DNA of 64,000 nucleotides from Allochromatium tepidum. Lineage in GTDB: Bacteria; Pseudomonadota; Gammaproteobacteria; Chromatiales; Chromatiaceae. The stretch lies in NCBI RefSeq assembly GCF_018409545.1, contig NZ_AP024563.1, forward strand, positions 3,092,001 through 3,156,000, written 5' to 3'. Shown piece by piece: positions 1 to 11,122 of this stretch (the first letter of the stretch is position 1; each line of letters begins with the position of its first letter). Position numbers and translations under genes: made by a program. The notes beneath the pieces were generated by a model that was not told the DNA's origin, did not search any database, and saw only the letters and a list, made by a program, of their open reading frames with translations.

Positions 1-16
1 GGACGCGCCGATGCAT
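1..16 (-). CDS. fliO: Start of fliO (partial, runs off the window)
   Basis: Only the first five codons are present (M-H-R-R-V). The ATG at 16-14 follows the fliN stop by two bases, and a GAGGTGAGG ribosome-binding site overlaps the fliN end. In gammaproteobacterial clusters fliO usually follows fliN and encodes a membrane factor of the flagellar export gate. The assignment rests on position alone, because no diagnostic sequence is visible. Confidence 0.4.
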
Positions 17-18
17 CC

Positions 19-474
19 TCACCTCAGCTTACGCACCCGCTCGCTCGGGCTGATGACATCGGTCAGCCGAATGCCGAATTTCTCGTTGACCACCACCACC
101 TCGCCATGCGCGATCAGGGTGCCGTTGACCAGCACGTCGAGCGGCTCGCCGGCCAGACGATCGAGCTCGACCACCGACCCCTGGTTGAGCTGCAGCAGAT
201 TGCGGATCGGAATCCGGGTGCGTCCGATCTCCATGGCGATGGTCACGGGTACGTCCAGCACCATGTTGAGATTGATATCGGAGGCCGGTTCCGGACGGGT
301 ACCGCTGAAATCCTCCGGACTCATGCGGCGGATGCCCTCCATGCCGGAATGCGTCTCTCCGCCCGGTTCGCGCTGTTCGCTCTCCTTCTGCTCCTCGAGT
401 GCGGCGGCCCAGGCGTCGGCGATCGCCTCGTCCGGGTCGATCTCGCCCGGATTCGTAACGTTGTCGTTGCTCAT
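19..474 (-). CDS. fliN: Flagellar motor switch protein FliN
   Basis: FliN forms the lower C-ring of the flagellar switch with FliM and FliG, and helps dock the export ATPase complex. The protein is 151 aa. Its acidic, low-complexity N-terminus (residues 1-65) is followed by a SpoA/FliN domain (about 68-148) with the typical run LDVPVTIAMEIGRTRIPI and GEVVVVNEKFGIRLTDV near the end. I chose ATG 474 over the in-frame ATG 492 because a GGAGG (486-490) precedes 474, and because the longer form would start inside that site. It is the last complete gene of the fliK-L-M-N stretch. Confidence 0.95.
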   Translation of the reverse strand: MSNDNVTNPGEIDPDEAIADAWAAALEEQKESEQREPGGETHSGMEGIRRMSPEDFSGTRPEPASDINLNMVLDVPVTIAMEIGRTRIPIRNLLQLNQGSVVELDRLAGEPLDVLVNGTLIAHGEVVVVNEKFGIRLTDVISPSERVRKLR

Positions 475-546
475 CTTGCGTAAAACCTCCATCTGTCCAA
501 GAGCGTCGGCGCCTATCCGCTATCGGAGCGCCCGCTACCGGATGAC

Positions 547-1524
547 TCAATGCTTGATCTGCTCCAGGATCTTGATGGCGTTGATGCCGTTGGAGACCCC
601 GAACTTACCACGAAAGAGCGGGATGTCCTCGACGTTGAGGATGACGGTCTCGGGCAGGTCGACCGGAATGATGTCGCCGGGCTTGACTTCGAGCAGTTGC
701 TCGACGGTCAGCGTCGCCTCGGTCAGCACCGAGCTGATCTCGACCTTCGCCAGCGGGATCTCCTCTTCCAGCGCCCGCTGCCAGCGCTGATCGACGCCGC
801 TGCGATCGGATTGCAGCCCCGTGTCCAGCACCTCGCGGATCGGCTCGATCATCGAATAGGGGAAGGTGACGTGCATGTTGCCGCCGCCGCCTTCCAGTTC
901 GATGTGAAAGTCGTTGATGACCACGATCTCGGTCGGGCTGACGATGTTGGCGAATTGCGGATTGACTTCGGCATTGATGAATTCGAAATCCAGGCGCATC
1001 ACCGGCTCCCAGGCCTTCTGCATGTCGCTGAAGGAGGTATCGAGCAGGTTCTTGATGACGCGCATCTCCATGGGCGTGAAGTCGCGGCCCTCGATGCGCG
1101 AATAATAGCGCCCGTCGCCGCCGAAGAAGTTGTCGACCAGACCGAAGACGAGCTTGGGATCGAAGACGAACAGCGCCGTGCCGTGCAGCGGATAGACGCG
1201 CACCAGGTTCAGACTGGTCGGCACATAGAGCGAATGCAGATACTCCGAGAACTTGGTCACGCGCGCACCGATGACCGAGATCTCGGAGGAACGGCGCAGC
1301 AGATTGAACAGGTGCACGCGCAGATAGCGCGCGAAACGCTCGTTGATCATGTCGAGCGTCGGCATCCGGCCGCGGACGATGCGATCCTGGGTCGCGAAAT
1401 CGTAGGGGCGCACCTGACCGTCCGGGGGAAAGGGATTGGAATCGGTATCGACGTCGCCGCTATCGACGCCATGCAGCAGGGCGTCGATCTCGTCTTGGCT
1501 GAGGATGTCGGATTGCTGTGCCAT
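547..1524 (-). CDS. fliM: Flagellar motor switch protein FliM
   Basis: FliM is the C-ring subunit that binds phosphorylated CheY and switches the direction of rotation. The 325-aa protein has normal family length. It shows the N-terminal CheY-P-binding peptide LSQDEIDALL (residues 8-17), a middle domain with the GGDG motif (135-138), and a C-terminal SpoA domain similar to FliN (about 245-320). It lies eight bases downstream of fliL and about 70 bases upstream of fliN, consistent with one transcript. An intact CheY-binding peptide implies chemotactic control of the motor. Confidence 0.97.
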   Translation of the reverse strand: MAQQSDILSQDEIDALLHGVDSGDVDTDSNPFPPDGQVRPYDFATQDRIVRGRMPTLDMINERFARYLRVHLFNLLRRSSEISVIGARVTKFSEYLHSLYVPTSLNLVRVYPLHGTALFVFDPKLVFGLVDNFFGGDGRYYSRIEGRDFTPMEMRVIKNLLDTSFSDMQKAWEPVMRLDFEFINAEVNPQFANIVSPTEIVVINDFHIELEGGGGNMHVTFPYSMIEPIREVLDTGLQSDRSGVDQRWQRALEEEIPLAKVEISSVLTEATLTVEQLLEVKPGDIIPVDLPETVILNVEDIPLFRGKFGVSNGINAIKILEQIKH

Positions 1525-1532
1525 CGCGCGGC

Positions 1533-2099
1533 CTATTGCATGATGAGCTCGTTGAAGAGCACGTCGCGGATGTCGGACGGCTCTCCGGAGCGCGCCAGCA
1601 GCCGCACCAGGGTCTGGCGCAGGGACTCGCGCAAGGTGTCCTTGCCCTCGGGCGTGTTGAGCGTGGCGAACTCCTGGACGGCCAGCAGCGTCAGGATGTC
1701 GTTGCGCAGCATCGGCATGTGCTTGTCCACGGCGGCGATCACCGCCGGGTTCGGCGTGGCGATGGTCAGACTGACACGCAGGAAGCGGACCGGTCCGCCG
1801 GGCGAGAGGTTGACGGTGAAACTCTCGAGCTTGTGGTAGATGAGCGGCCCGGCCACGGGTATCGCGGCCGTGCCCTCCTCGGTCTGTCCCGCGGGCGCGG
1901 CCTCGCTCGACGTCTCGGCGGAAGCGTCCGGCTCGTCGGCGGATTTGCCGTACCAGAGGAAATAATAGGCGGCGCCTCCGCCACCCGCGAGCAGCAGCAA
2001 CAGGATCACCAGGATGATGATCAGCTTCATCCGGCCGCCCGGCGCCTTCTCCGCCCCCTTGTCGGCCTGTTTCTTGTCGGCTTTCTTCTTCTCAGCCAT
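1533..2099 (-). CDS. fliL: Flagellar basal body-associated protein FliL
   Basis: FliL is an inner-membrane protein near the stator that supports torque and stator engagement. The 188-aa product has a lysine-rich cytoplasmic start (1-23), one transmembrane helix (about 24-46), an acidic linker (about 52-75), and a periplasmic FliL domain ending in ...LLARSGEPSDIRDVLFNELIMQ. It heads the fliL-fliM-fliN group. The 191 bases between it and fliK hold no gene that I can support. Confidence 0.95.
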   Translation of the reverse strand: MAEKKKADKKQADKGAEKAPGGRMKLIIILVILLLLLAGGGGAAYYFLWYGKSADEPDASAETSSEAAPAGQTEEGTAAIPVAGPLIYHKLESFTVNLSPGGPVRFLRVSLTIATPNPAVIAAVDKHMPMLRNDILTLLAVQEFATLNTPEGKDTLRESLRQTLVRLLARSGEPSDIRDVLFNELIMQ

Positions 2100-2290
2100 G
2101 CTCCAGTCCTCTCGAATCGGGTTGCGCGTTCCATGGCGCGCGCACTGGAAAACCGTGGTTCCGGGCGTCCAACGCCGGCGGTGGGGACGTCCGGTCGGAA
2201 TGATGAGGGGCGATTTTAAACCGTACCGCGGCGAACACCAGCAGTCGTCGAACGAGGATCGCCGATGCGTCCTCGGTTCGACGGGCGGGC

Positions 2291-3637
2291 TCAGGTGAAG
2301 ACGTCGAGCCGGCGCGACAGCACCGAGATGGTGCCGCGGGACTCGATCCGATCCTCGTCGTCCTCGGTCTCGAGATCCTCGACTCCAGTCGAGTCACCGG
2401 CTTCGCGCCCGCTCCTGCCGCGATCCTGGGGCGCCTGATCCGAGACCGAGACATTGCCCAGCAAGACGCCGTCCTGGGCGAGCGCCTCGCGCAACCTGGG
2501 CATGGCCGCCTCCAGCACCTCGCGTGCGATGGGATGCGCGGAGACGAACTGCACATGGGTCTTGTCGCCCTCCTGGACGAGGCGCACGTCCAGGGCGCCC
2601 AGACTGGGTGGATGCAGTTTGATCTCGGCCGTCTCGATCCCCTTGTCGACCGACCAGCGTACCTGTTCGGCCAGGCGCTGTTCACCGCCGGGTTGGAGCA
2701 GGCGGTTGAGATCCAGGGTCTGGAGACGCGCGCCGGTCGTCGTCTCGGATGCGACGGTCGGCGTCCGGAGCGTACCCGCTGGGGCCAAGTCGGTCGCTTC
2801 CTTGGATTCCAGAACGGTCTCCATGTCCAATGCCGCATCGAGCCGATGCTCGCCGCTCGCCGCCAGGCTCCGCAGCGTCTCACCCATGGACGGGGAAGCG
2901 GGATCGCCGGCCGCGTTCGAAGCCGGGGGGGCGGATATGGCGGTATTCGGCCAGATTCGAGCATCGTCGCTGCTCAGTTGACGAGCGAGCCAAGCGGGCA
3001 GGACCGAGGCCGATTCGGTTGGTTTCAGGGTATCGGGCACCTCGGGCTGCTCAGCGTCCTGAACGGCGGCCGGCGTGCTCTGACGCAGGAGTGCGCGCGT
3101 CAGCGTTTCCAGGTCGACAGGGGCTGAGGCTGGCGGACCAGCCAGCTCCGTTGTCGGAGTCGGCAGAATTCGGCCTGCTTCGCTCAGTCGCTCCAATATG
3201 ACGGTGGGTAGAGCGGTGAGCCAGACAGGCACCTCCGATTCCTGCTCCGGCGCATCATCAGGCGATGCCTCGGTCCCCTCCCCATCTTCTTCGGAGACGG
3301 CCGATGCCTCGAAGCCGCGCATCAGACCGCCAAGACCGGTTGCGACAGACAGCCCATCGGCCGGCCACTCCTTCTGCCCCTGGACGAGCGCGAAAAACTC
3401 GGCCACCAGGGCTTCATCCCCGATGGATGCGACCTCGACCGGATCAGCCCCACGCTCGACCATGAGCGACTTGATCTGTTCTGCCAGCGATTGGACGAAC
3501 TCGCCGACATCGGCCTGACCGAGAATCCCCGTCCCGTCCGAACCGCCCAAGAGCCGGACCCCGCTCTCGTCCAGGCCACCCAGGATCTGCGACAACAGGC
3601 CCGAGAGCCCGGTCGGCATGGTAGTCGTCTGCATCAT
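2291..3637 (-). CDS. fliK: Flagellar hook-length control protein FliK
   Basis: FliK is the secreted ruler that sets hook length and switches export specificity through FlhB. The long N-terminal part is weakly conserved and rich in A, S, P and E, as in other FliK proteins. The C-terminal Flg_hook domain is recognisable (EIKLHPPSLGALDVRLVQEG, then HVQFVSAHPIAREVLE). I chose ATG 3637 (MMQTTTMPTG, 448 aa), with an AGGGGTGAT site just upstream, over the ATG at 3709 that lies inside fliJ. It starts five bases after the fliJ stop, so the two are probably coupled. Confidence 0.9.
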   Translation of the reverse strand: MMQTTTMPTGLSGLLSQILGGLDESGVRLLGGSDGTGILGQADVGEFVQSLAEQIKSLMVERGADPVEVASIGDEALVAEFFALVQGQKEWPADGLSVATGLGGLMRGFEASAVSEEDGEGTEASPDDAPEQESEVPVWLTALPTVILERLSEAGRILPTPTTELAGPPASAPVDLETLTRALLRQSTPAAVQDAEQPEVPDTLKPTESASVLPAWLARQLSSDDARIWPNTAISAPPASNAAGDPASPSMGETLRSLAASGEHRLDAALDMETVLESKEATDLAPAGTLRTPTVASETTTGARLQTLDLNRLLQPGGEQRLAEQVRWSVDKGIETAEIKLHPPSLGALDVRLVQEGDKTHVQFVSAHPIAREVLEAAMPRLREALAQDGVLLGNVSVSDQAPQDRGRSGREAGDSTGVEDLETEDDEDRIESRGTISVLSRRLDVFT

Positions 3638-3642
3638 CGCGA

Positions 3643-4098
3643 TCACCCCTCGTCGGACGTCGAGAAACCGGCGTCTCGATCGGAATCGAAGGCCTTGCGG
3701 GTGGCCCACATATCCAACTCACGTTGTTGTCGACGCCCATCGGCGACGGCGTCGAACCGGCGGCGACGCTCGATGAGCTTTTCGAGTGAGCGACTCGCCT
3801 GATGGCGCTCCATCCAGGCCGAGCGCGCCTGATCGACCTGGCTCTGGGCGGCCGCCACGCGCAGATCCTGCTGCTGCAGCGCCTCGCGCAGCTGGTGGTG
3901 CATGAGCGAGAGCTGTTTCATCAGATGCGCGTCGTTCGGAACCGGCGCGTTGAGGTAGCTCGCCTGATATTCGACGAGCTGGGCGCGTTGCCGCTCGAAC
4001 CGGTTGAGCTCGGCCAGACGCCCGGCGAGCGCCACGGCCGCCTCGTTCTCCTGGGCCTCGCGGATCTTCAACAGTCGCTGGAAACGCTTGACGCTCAT
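3643..4098 (-). CDS. fliJ: Flagellar export chaperone FliJ
   Basis: FliJ is the small coiled-coil component that inserts into the FliI ATPase ring and links it to FlhA. The protein is 151 aa, almost entirely charged heptad-like helix (residues 5-130), with the family start MSVKRFQRLLKIREAQENEA. This matches the family in length and helical character. It sits between fliI (31-base gap) and fliK, which is the classic order. Confidence 0.9.
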   Translation of the reverse strand: MSVKRFQRLLKIREAQENEAAVALAGRLAELNRFERQRAQLVEYQASYLNAPVPNDAHLMKQLSLMHHQLREALQQQDLRVAAAQSQVDQARSAWMERHQASRSLEKLIERRRRFDAVADGRRQQRELDMWATRKAFDSDRDAGFSTSDEG

Positions 4099-4129
4099 GT
4101 CCCGGTCACTGGTGCATGGATACGGCTGG

Positions 4130-5515
4130 TCACTGACTCATCGGCAGGCCCAGCAGCTCGAACAATTGACGCCGCGAGTCCTCGAAGCTCGCCTTCTCCA
4201 GGCGGTTCTGGCCCAGATAGGCTTCCAGACGCGGATTCATGGCCACGGCCTCATCGAGCGCCGGGTCCGATCCCTTGCGATAGGCGCCGACAGCGATCAG
4301 ATCGCGGTTGCGCGCATAGGTCGACATCAGATTGCGAAAGCGATAGGCCGCCTTCTGATGCTCGGGCGTGACCACGGCGCTCATGACGCGCGAGACCGAG
4401 GCGCCGACGTCGATGGCCGGATAGCGCCCGGTCTCGGCGATCTCGCGCGAGAGCACCACATGGCCGTCGAGGATCGCACGCGCCGAGTCGACGATGGGAT
4501 CGTTCTGGTCGTCGCCCTCGGCGAGCACGGTATAGAAGGCGGTGATCGAGCCGCCGCCCCGGTCGCCGTTGCCCGCGCGCTCGACGAGCTGCGGCAGACG
4601 CGCGAACACCGAGGCCGAATAGCCCTTGGTCGCCGGCGGCTCGCCGATGGCCATGGCGATCTCGCGCGCGCCCTGAGCGAAGCGGGTCAGCGAATCCATC
4701 AGCAACAGCACGTTCAGCCCCCGGTCGCGGAAGGATTCGGCGATGGTGGTCGAGACCCAGGCGCCGTGCTGACGCAGCAGCGGCGACTGGTCGGCGGGCA
4801 CGGCCACGACCACGGTTCGCTTGCGCGATTCCTCGTCGAGGATGTCGTAGATGAACTCGTTGACCTCGCGGCCACGCTCGCCGATGAGTCCGACCACGAT
4901 GACATCGGCCGCCGTGTGGCGGGTCATCATGCCCAGCAGCACGCTCTTGCCCACGCCGCTACCGGCGAACAGCCCGATACGCTGACCGCGACCGACCGAC
5001 AGCAGGCCGTTGAGCGCGCGAATCCCGACGTCGAGCGGCTCGGTGACGGGCACACGCCCGAGCGGATTGATCGGACGGCCCTCGATCGGCGCCATCTCGG
5101 CGGTGCGGATGGGGCCGCCGCCATCGAGCGGCTTGCCGAGCGCATCGACGACGCGACCGAGCAGAGCCGGACCGACCGGGATGCGCCGCGCCTGTTCCAG
5201 CGGTTCGATGCGCGCGCCCGGCGCCAGCCCTTCGAGCTTGCCCTCGGGCATCAGGAAGGTCCGCTCGCCCTGGAAGCCGACCACCTCGGCACCCAGACGA
5301 GTGCCATGAGCGGTATGGATCGCGGCCCGTCCGCCGACCGGCAGCCGGATACCCTCGGCCTCGAGCGTCATGCCGACCATGCGTGACAGTCGGCCCTCGG
5401 GCTGGGGCGCGGGGACGTCCTCGATGCGCCGGCGCGAGCGCGCCAGGCGATCGCGCAAACCATGCACGAGCTGCTGTGAGCCCTGCTGTTTCAGATCCTC
5501 GATGACGTCGCTCAT
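4130..5515 (-). CDS. fliI: Flagellum-specific ATP synthase/export ATPase FliI
   Basis: FliI is the hexameric ATPase of the flagellar type III export apparatus, related to F1-beta. The protein is 461 aa. The Walker A motif AGSGVGKS lies at 184-191, Walker B in [13 protein letters not shown], and the ATPase signature in [19 protein letters not shown] form as [17 protein letters not shown]. The start overlaps the fliH stop (5512-5515, ATGA), implying translational coupling with its regulator FliH. Confidence 0.97.
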   Translation of the reverse strand: MSDVIEDLKQQGSQQLVHGLRDRLARSRRRIEDVPAPQPEGRLSRMVGMTLEAEGIRLPVGGRAAIHTAHGTRLGAEVVGFQGERTFLMPEGKLEGLAPGARIEPLEQARRIPVGPALLGRVVDALGKPLDGGGPIRTAEMAPIEGRPINPLGRVPVTEPLDVGIRALNGLLSVGRGQRIGLFAGSGVGKSVLLGMMTRHTAADVIVVGLIGERGREVNEFIYDILDEESRKRTVVVAVPADQSPLLRQHGAWVSTTIAESFRDRGLNVLLLMDSLTRFAQGAREIAMAIGEPPATKGYSASVFARLPQLVERAGNGDRGGGSITAFYTVLAEGDDQNDPIVDSARAILDGHVVLSREIAETGRYPAIDVGASVSRVMSAVVTPEHQKAAYRFRNLMSTYARNRDLIAVGAYRKGSDPALDEAVAMNPRLEAYLGQNRLEKASFEDSRRQLFELLGLPMSQ

Positions 5516-6471
5516 GTCGGTGGCACCTCGGTTTCCGATTCAGGGACAAGCTCTGGCTCGGCGGCTGATTCAGGTTGGGACTCGGGTTCGCGCTCGGACT
5601 GAGGTTCGTGCTCGACGGCCGACGGCTCTGCTTCAGTCGCTGACTCCAGTTCAGGCTCAGGGTCGGCGGCAGACGCCGATTCGAACACGGGTTCGGACTC
5701 CGGCTCGGGTTCGGCCATCGGCTCCGGCTCATCGGCCGGCGACGACGGCGCGGGCGGCTCCAGCTCGCCCCAGATCGCCTCGATCCCCTGACGCAGCCGC
5801 GTCTCCAGGCCGGCATCGATACGACTCGGACCGCTGATCAGGATGCAGCCGCCCGGCTCGACCTCCAGGTCGGCGATCCAGATCGGTTGCTCGTCGTTGG
5901 ACTCGGCATAGGCGGCCAGCAGTTCCTGGTCGCGCGGATTGACGTGAATCCGGATCTGGTGCTTGCGCGAGGGCAACTGCCGGAGCGCCTCGTGCAGGAC
6001 ACGCTGGATGAGCTCGGGACGGGTGGTCAGCTCGGCCATGACCACGCGCCGCGCCAGAGCCGACACCAGGGCCAGCAGCTCGGGTTCCAGGGCATCGGCC
6101 GACTCGGCCAGCGGATCGGCCAGGGCACGAGCGATCCCTTCGAGCGCGGCGACCGTCTCGCGCAGTGTCTGTTCCTCGGTCCGGCGCCATTCCTGCTCGC
6201 GCGCCTCACGCTCGGCGCGTTCGACTTCCGCCTCCTGATCGGCCTTCGCGCGCCCCTCGCGATACCCGGTCTCATAGCCCTCGCGATAACCGGCCTCGAC
6301 ACCCTCGCGCCTCGCCGCCTCCTGTAGGGCGGCGATCTCCTCGGGGGTGGGCGGCGGCCCCTCGGGTTCGGGGATCTCCACGGCATTCGGGTCGAAGTCG
6401 ACATCGGGCGGCAGCCAGCGCCGGATGCCGGCGGCGAGACGCGGATCGGACGCCGGGATGAAGCGACTCAC
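5512..6471 (-). CDS. fliH: Flagellar assembly protein FliH with long acidic tail
   Basis: FliH is the stator-like negative regulator of FliI that carries the ATPase to the C-ring. The 319-aa protein has the FliH glycine-repeat segment [17 protein letters not shown] (61-77), a coiled coil (about 80-115), and a conserved C-terminal domain ending near residue 237 ([18 protein letters not shown]). About 80 further residues follow (240-319), built almost only of E, P, S and A in repeated EPE/ESE patterns. FliH proteins usually stop near the end of the conserved domain, so this tail is unusual. It overlaps fliI and fliG by ATGA junctions. Confidence 0.92.
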   Translation of the reverse strand: MSRFIPASDPRLAAGIRRWLPPDVDFDPNAVEIPEPEGPPPTPEEIAALQEAARREGVEAGYREGYETGYREGRAKADQEAEVERAEREAREQEWRRTEEQTLRETVAALEGIARALADPLAESADALEPELLALVSALARRVVMAELTTRPELIQRVLHEALRQLPSRKHQIRIHVNPRDQELLAAYAESNDEQPIWIADLEVEPGGCILISGPSRIDAGLETRLRQGIEAIWGELEPPAPSSPADEPEPMAEPEPESEPVFESASAADPEPELESATEAEPSAVEHEPQSEREPESQPESAAEPELVPESETEVPPT

Positions 6472-7472
6472 AGCATGGCCTCCCCACCCTTGCCGCCGAG
6501 CACGATCTCACCACTGTCGGCCAGACGCCGGGCGACGGCCAGGATCTCCTTCTGCGCGGCCTCGACATCGCTCACGCGCACCGGACCCTTGGTCTCCAGA
6601 TCCTCGCGCAGCATCTCGGCGGCGCGCTTGGACATGTTCTTGAAGATCTTGTCCCTGAGCTCCTCCTCGGCGCCCTTGAGCGCCAGCACCAGCGACTCGG
6701 TCGTGACCTCGCGCAGCAGGGTCTGGATGCCGCGATCGTCGACGTCGACCAGGTTGGCGAAGACGAACATCAGCTCCTGGATGCGTTCGCTCAGATCCTC
6801 GTCGACCTGCCGGACACCCTCCATGATGGCCGATTCGCGCGTCCCCTCCATAAAGTTGAGGATGTTGGCCGCCGTCTGCACCCCGCCGATCATCGAGGAC
6901 TTGGCGGTGTTCTTGCCCGAGAGCTGGCTCTCCAGGATCTCGTCGAGCTCCTGCAACGCCGCCGGCTGTACGCCGTCGAGCGTGGCGATGCGCAGGATGA
7001 TATCGGACTGCATGCGCTCGGGCAGATGCGAGAGCGTCTCGGCCGACTGATCCGGGTCCAGATGCGAGAGCACGATGGCCACGATCTGCGGGTGCTCGTG
7101 ACGGATCATTTCGGCGATAGCGCGCGGGTCGAGCCACTTGAGCGCCTCCAGACCCTTGGAATTACGCCCGATCAGGATGCGGTCGATGAGACCGGCGGCC
7201 TTCTCCTCGCCGAGCGCCGTGCGCAGCACACTGCGGACATAGTCGTCGGCACCGATGCCGAGCGCGGTCTGATCCTGGATCAGCTCGGAGAACTCCTTGA
7301 GCACGGCGTCGATGTCGCTGCGCGTGACCCGCTCCAGCGAGGCCATGGCGCCGCCGATCTTCTGGACCTCCTTCGGTCCCATGTGACGCAGCAGTTCGGC
7401 GGCGCATTCCTCGCCGAGGCTCATCATGAAGATGGCCACGCGCTCGGCCCCCGTTTTCTTATCCGTTGCCAT
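6468..7472 (-). CDS. fliG: Flagellar motor switch protein FliG
   Basis: FliG couples the C-ring to the MS ring and carries the charged residues that interact with MotA. The 334-aa protein has the usual three-part build, with the EHPQ motif at 126-129 (RHEHPQIVAIVLSHL), the MFVFANLVDVDDRGIQTLL segment, and a charged C-terminal torque helix (LRDKIFKNMSKRAAEMLRED). It overlaps the fliF end by 14 bases and fliH by 4. Nothing is missing. Confidence 0.97.
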   Translation of the reverse strand: MATDKKTGAERVAIFMMSLGEECAAELLRHMGPKEVQKIGGAMASLERVTRSDIDAVLKEFSELIQDQTALGIGADDYVRSVLRTALGEEKAAGLIDRILIGRNSKGLEALKWLDPRAIAEMIRHEHPQIVAIVLSHLDPDQSAETLSHLPERMQSDIILRIATLDGVQPAALQELDEILESQLSGKNTAKSSMIGGVQTAANILNFMEGTRESAIMEGVRQVDEDLSERIQELMFVFANLVDVDDRGIQTLLREVTTESLVLALKGAEEELRDKIFKNMSKRAAEMLREDLETKGPVRVSDVEAAQKEILAVARRLADSGEIVLGGKGGEAML

Positions 7473-9189
7473 CTTCAGCCAACCATTGTTTCATGACCTG
7501 GACCACCCGCTTGGGATCCTGGCGCACCATCTCGCGCACGGCCTCCAGGTCGAGTTGTTGACGGTCCGGTCCCTTCGGACCCATGAGGGCGGCGATACCC
7601 GAGGGTTCGTGTGTCAGCGAGACGATGTCCTCGCCCTCTTCGCCTTCCTCGCCTTCGATGCCGTCCGTCAGGGCGCGGGTCTCCTCGTCTTCCTCCGGCG
7701 TCTCAGGCTCGGGCGGCTTGGGCAGGATCTGATTGAGCGCCGGCTTGACGACGGTCAGCATCACGATCAGCGCCAGCAGCAGTCCGCCGACGATCTTGAC
7801 CAGTTCCAGGAACCAGGGTTGCGTCCAGATCGGCTCGGCGTCCTCGTCGGACTCGGGCACGAAGGAGGCCGAGCGCACCTGCAACGAATCTCCGCGCGCC
7901 TCGTTGAAGCCGATGGCCTCGCGCACCAGCTCGCGCAGGGTCTCCATCTCGGCGTCCGAACGCGGGACACGGATCGGCTCGCCGGCCTCGTTGACCTGAT
8001 CGATGTAGTCGACCACCACCGCCGCCGTGAGCCGGCGCACACCGCCGGGCGTCTCCTGGATGTGCGAGATGGTCCGGTCGACCTCATAGTTGCGCGTCGT
8101 CTGCTGACTGCGGCTGCTCGGCACCGTGGCATTGCCCTGGGCCGCCTGCTGTTGGCCGACCGCACCGCCGGCCGGAGGCTGATTGGTCAGGGCACCAGGG
8201 ATGCCGCCGGCGAGCGGATCGGCGCCGATGCGCTCTTCCTCGTTCAACTGCTCGGAGCGGATCGCGGTCTTGTCCGGATCATAGGACTCCTGGGTGCGCT
8301 CGACACGCGAGAAATCCAGGTCGGCCGACACCTGGACCCGCACCCGATCGCGCCCGACGATGGGCATCAGCAGCGACTGGACGCGGTCGACATAGCGCGA
8401 CTCGACCCGATGGGTGTATTCCAGATGGTCGAGACTGAGCCGGCTGCTCTTGTCCTCGCCATCCGAGGTCAGGAGCCGCCCGCTCTGATCGACCACGGTC
8501 ACGCGATCGGGCGTGAGTTCGGGCACGCTGGAGGAGACCAGATGCACGATGGCGCCGACCTGGGTGTCGGTCAAGCCCCGGCTGCCCTTCAGATGCACGA
8601 CGACCGAGGCGCTCGGCGGCACGCGCTCGCGCACGAACACCGAGCGCTCGGCCTTGGCGATGTGCACGCGCGCCTTCTCGACCGGCTCCAGGGCGGCGAT
8701 GGAACGCCCCAGCTCGCCCTCGAGCGCGCGCTGGAAACGCGCGCCCTCGATCAGACGGCTGGTGCCGAAGCCCGAGTCCTGCTGCAACAGCTCGAAGCCG
8801 ATATCCGCCGACTTCGGCAACCCCTGACCGGCCAGTTGCAGCCGCGTCTCGGCGACGCGCTGCTGCGGGATCTCGATGCGTCCGGAGCCGTTGTCGACCC
8901 GATAGGGCACGCCGAGCTTGGTCAGTGCCTCCATCACCTCGGAGGCCTCGGCGCTCTCGAGCTGGCTGAACAGCGGCACATAGGTCGGCTTGAGCGCCCA
9001 GAACAGGATGGCCACCACGGCCACCAGTCCGCCGGCGAGCATACCGATGAGCGCGATCTGACGCCCGACCGACATCTCCCGGAAACTCTGGAAACCGAGC
9101 GCCAGACGTCCGCCCAGCGTATTCGGATCCGCGGCCGGGGGCTGATCCTGGGACGGGTTCTCGGTGATGGCGGTATCGATGGCGGCCAT
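7459..9189 (-). CDS. fliF: Flagellar MS-ring protein FliF
   Basis: FliF oligomerises into the MS ring, the base of the rod. The protein is 576 aa, with a first transmembrane helix at about 45-66, a YscJ/FliF periplasmic domain (about 68-240), a Q/N/G-rich disordered loop (about 330-370), a second transmembrane helix near 457-480, and the FliG-binding tail (LEAVREMVRQDPKRVVQVMK). Its end overlaps the fliG start, a common coupling in these clusters. It lies 26 bases downstream of fliE. Confidence 0.97.
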   Translation of the reverse strand: MAAIDTAITENPSQDQPPAADPNTLGGRLALGFQSFREMSVGRQIALIGMLAGGLVAVVAILFWALKPTYVPLFSQLESAEASEVMEALTKLGVPYRVDNGSGRIEIPQQRVAETRLQLAGQGLPKSADIGFELLQQDSGFGTSRLIEGARFQRALEGELGRSIAALEPVEKARVHIAKAERSVFVRERVPPSASVVVHLKGSRGLTDTQVGAIVHLVSSSVPELTPDRVTVVDQSGRLLTSDGEDKSSRLSLDHLEYTHRVESRYVDRVQSLLMPIVGRDRVRVQVSADLDFSRVERTQESYDPDKTAIRSEQLNEEERIGADPLAGGIPGALTNQPPAGGAVGQQQAAQGNATVPSSRSQQTTRNYEVDRTISHIQETPGGVRRLTAAVVVDYIDQVNEAGEPIRVPRSDAEMETLRELVREAIGFNEARGDSLQVRSASFVPESDEDAEPIWTQPWFLELVKIVGGLLLALIVMLTVVKPALNQILPKPPEPETPEEDEETRALTDGIEGEEGEEGEDIVSLTHEPSGIAALMGPKGPDRQQLDLEAVREMVRQDPKRVVQVMKQWLAEDGNG

Positions 9190-9215
9190 GTGGGGTTAAC
9201 TCGGAGGCGTCCGGC

Positions 9216-9554
9216 CTAGACCTGCATGCTCATGACTTCCTGATAGGCCGACAGCAACCGGTTGCGCACCTGGTTGGTGGCCTCGAAGGCGATGCTCGAC
9301 CGGTTCATGGCCACCATGACCTGGGGCAGACTGACGTTGTTGTCACCCAGCTCGAAGCGCGTCTGCATGGATGTCGACTCCTGCTGGATCTCGTTGACGT
9401 CGCGAATGGCATCGCGCAGTTTGGCGGCGAAGTCGTCATCCGTGCCTCGTGCCTCCCTGGCCTCGGCGACCGGCGCCGTATTCTCGACGCGACCCGACTG
9501 GGCGAGCGCACGCATCTGCGCCAGCACATTCTGGATCTGCATCTCGCCGCTCAT
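9216..9554 (-). CDS. fliE: Flagellar hook-basal body protein FliE
   Basis: FliE is the small rod-MS ring adaptor and one of the first exported subunits. The protein is 112 aa with the typical C-terminus (VSLPQVMVAMNRSSIAFEATNQVRNRLLSAYQEVMSMQV). An AGGAGA site sits about 11 bases before the ATG. It is the first gene of the fliEFGHIJK run, and a sigma-54-like promoter lies about 110 bases upstream (9661-9677). Confidence 0.95.
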   Translation of the reverse strand: MSGEMQIQNVLAQMRALAQSGRVENTAPVAEAREARGTDDDFAAKLRDAIRDVNEIQQESTSMQTRFELGDNNVSLPQVMVAMNRSSIAFEATNQVRNRLLSAYQEVMSMQV

Positions 9555-9660
9555 GACTCTGGAATCTCCTGGCTCGTGCCTCGTGGGTTCGAGGCCCGTC
9601 CCCGCGCAGTCCCGAGTCGAGCGCTCGGTGGGGGACGGCCGTCATCGGATGCACTTGAAC

Positions 9661-9677
9661 CAGCAAATTCGATGCCG
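9661..9677 (-). promoter_or_regulatory. Candidate sigma-54 promoter for fliE operon
   Basis: On the minus strand the sequence CGGCATCGAATTTGCTG has the invariant GG-N10-GC spacing, with -24 element CGGCAT and -12 element TTTGCT (consensus TGGCAC and TTGCA/T). It lies between fleQ and fliE, pointing at fliE with a leader of about 100 bases. FleQ-type activators drive fliE operons through sigma-54 in Pseudomonas and Vibrio, which fits. The match is by eye only. Confidence 0.6.
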
Positions 9678-9754
9678 ACTTCCAACCGCCCAGACGCGAC
9701 CGGAAGCGACGTCTTTTTGACGCACGAGCGGCATGGAGGGCGTTCAGGGGTGTC

Positions 9755-11122
<1,368 letters not shown>

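Noticed and set aside
4004..5386. Long open frame opposite fliI and fliJ
   Set aside because: It lies antisense to two well-conserved genes and has the E/R/Q/D/H-rich composition of a GC-rich shadow frame.
7426..9219. 597-codon open frame antisense to fliF
   Set aside because: fliF is certain on the other strand; the frame has no domain and results from high GC at codon position three.
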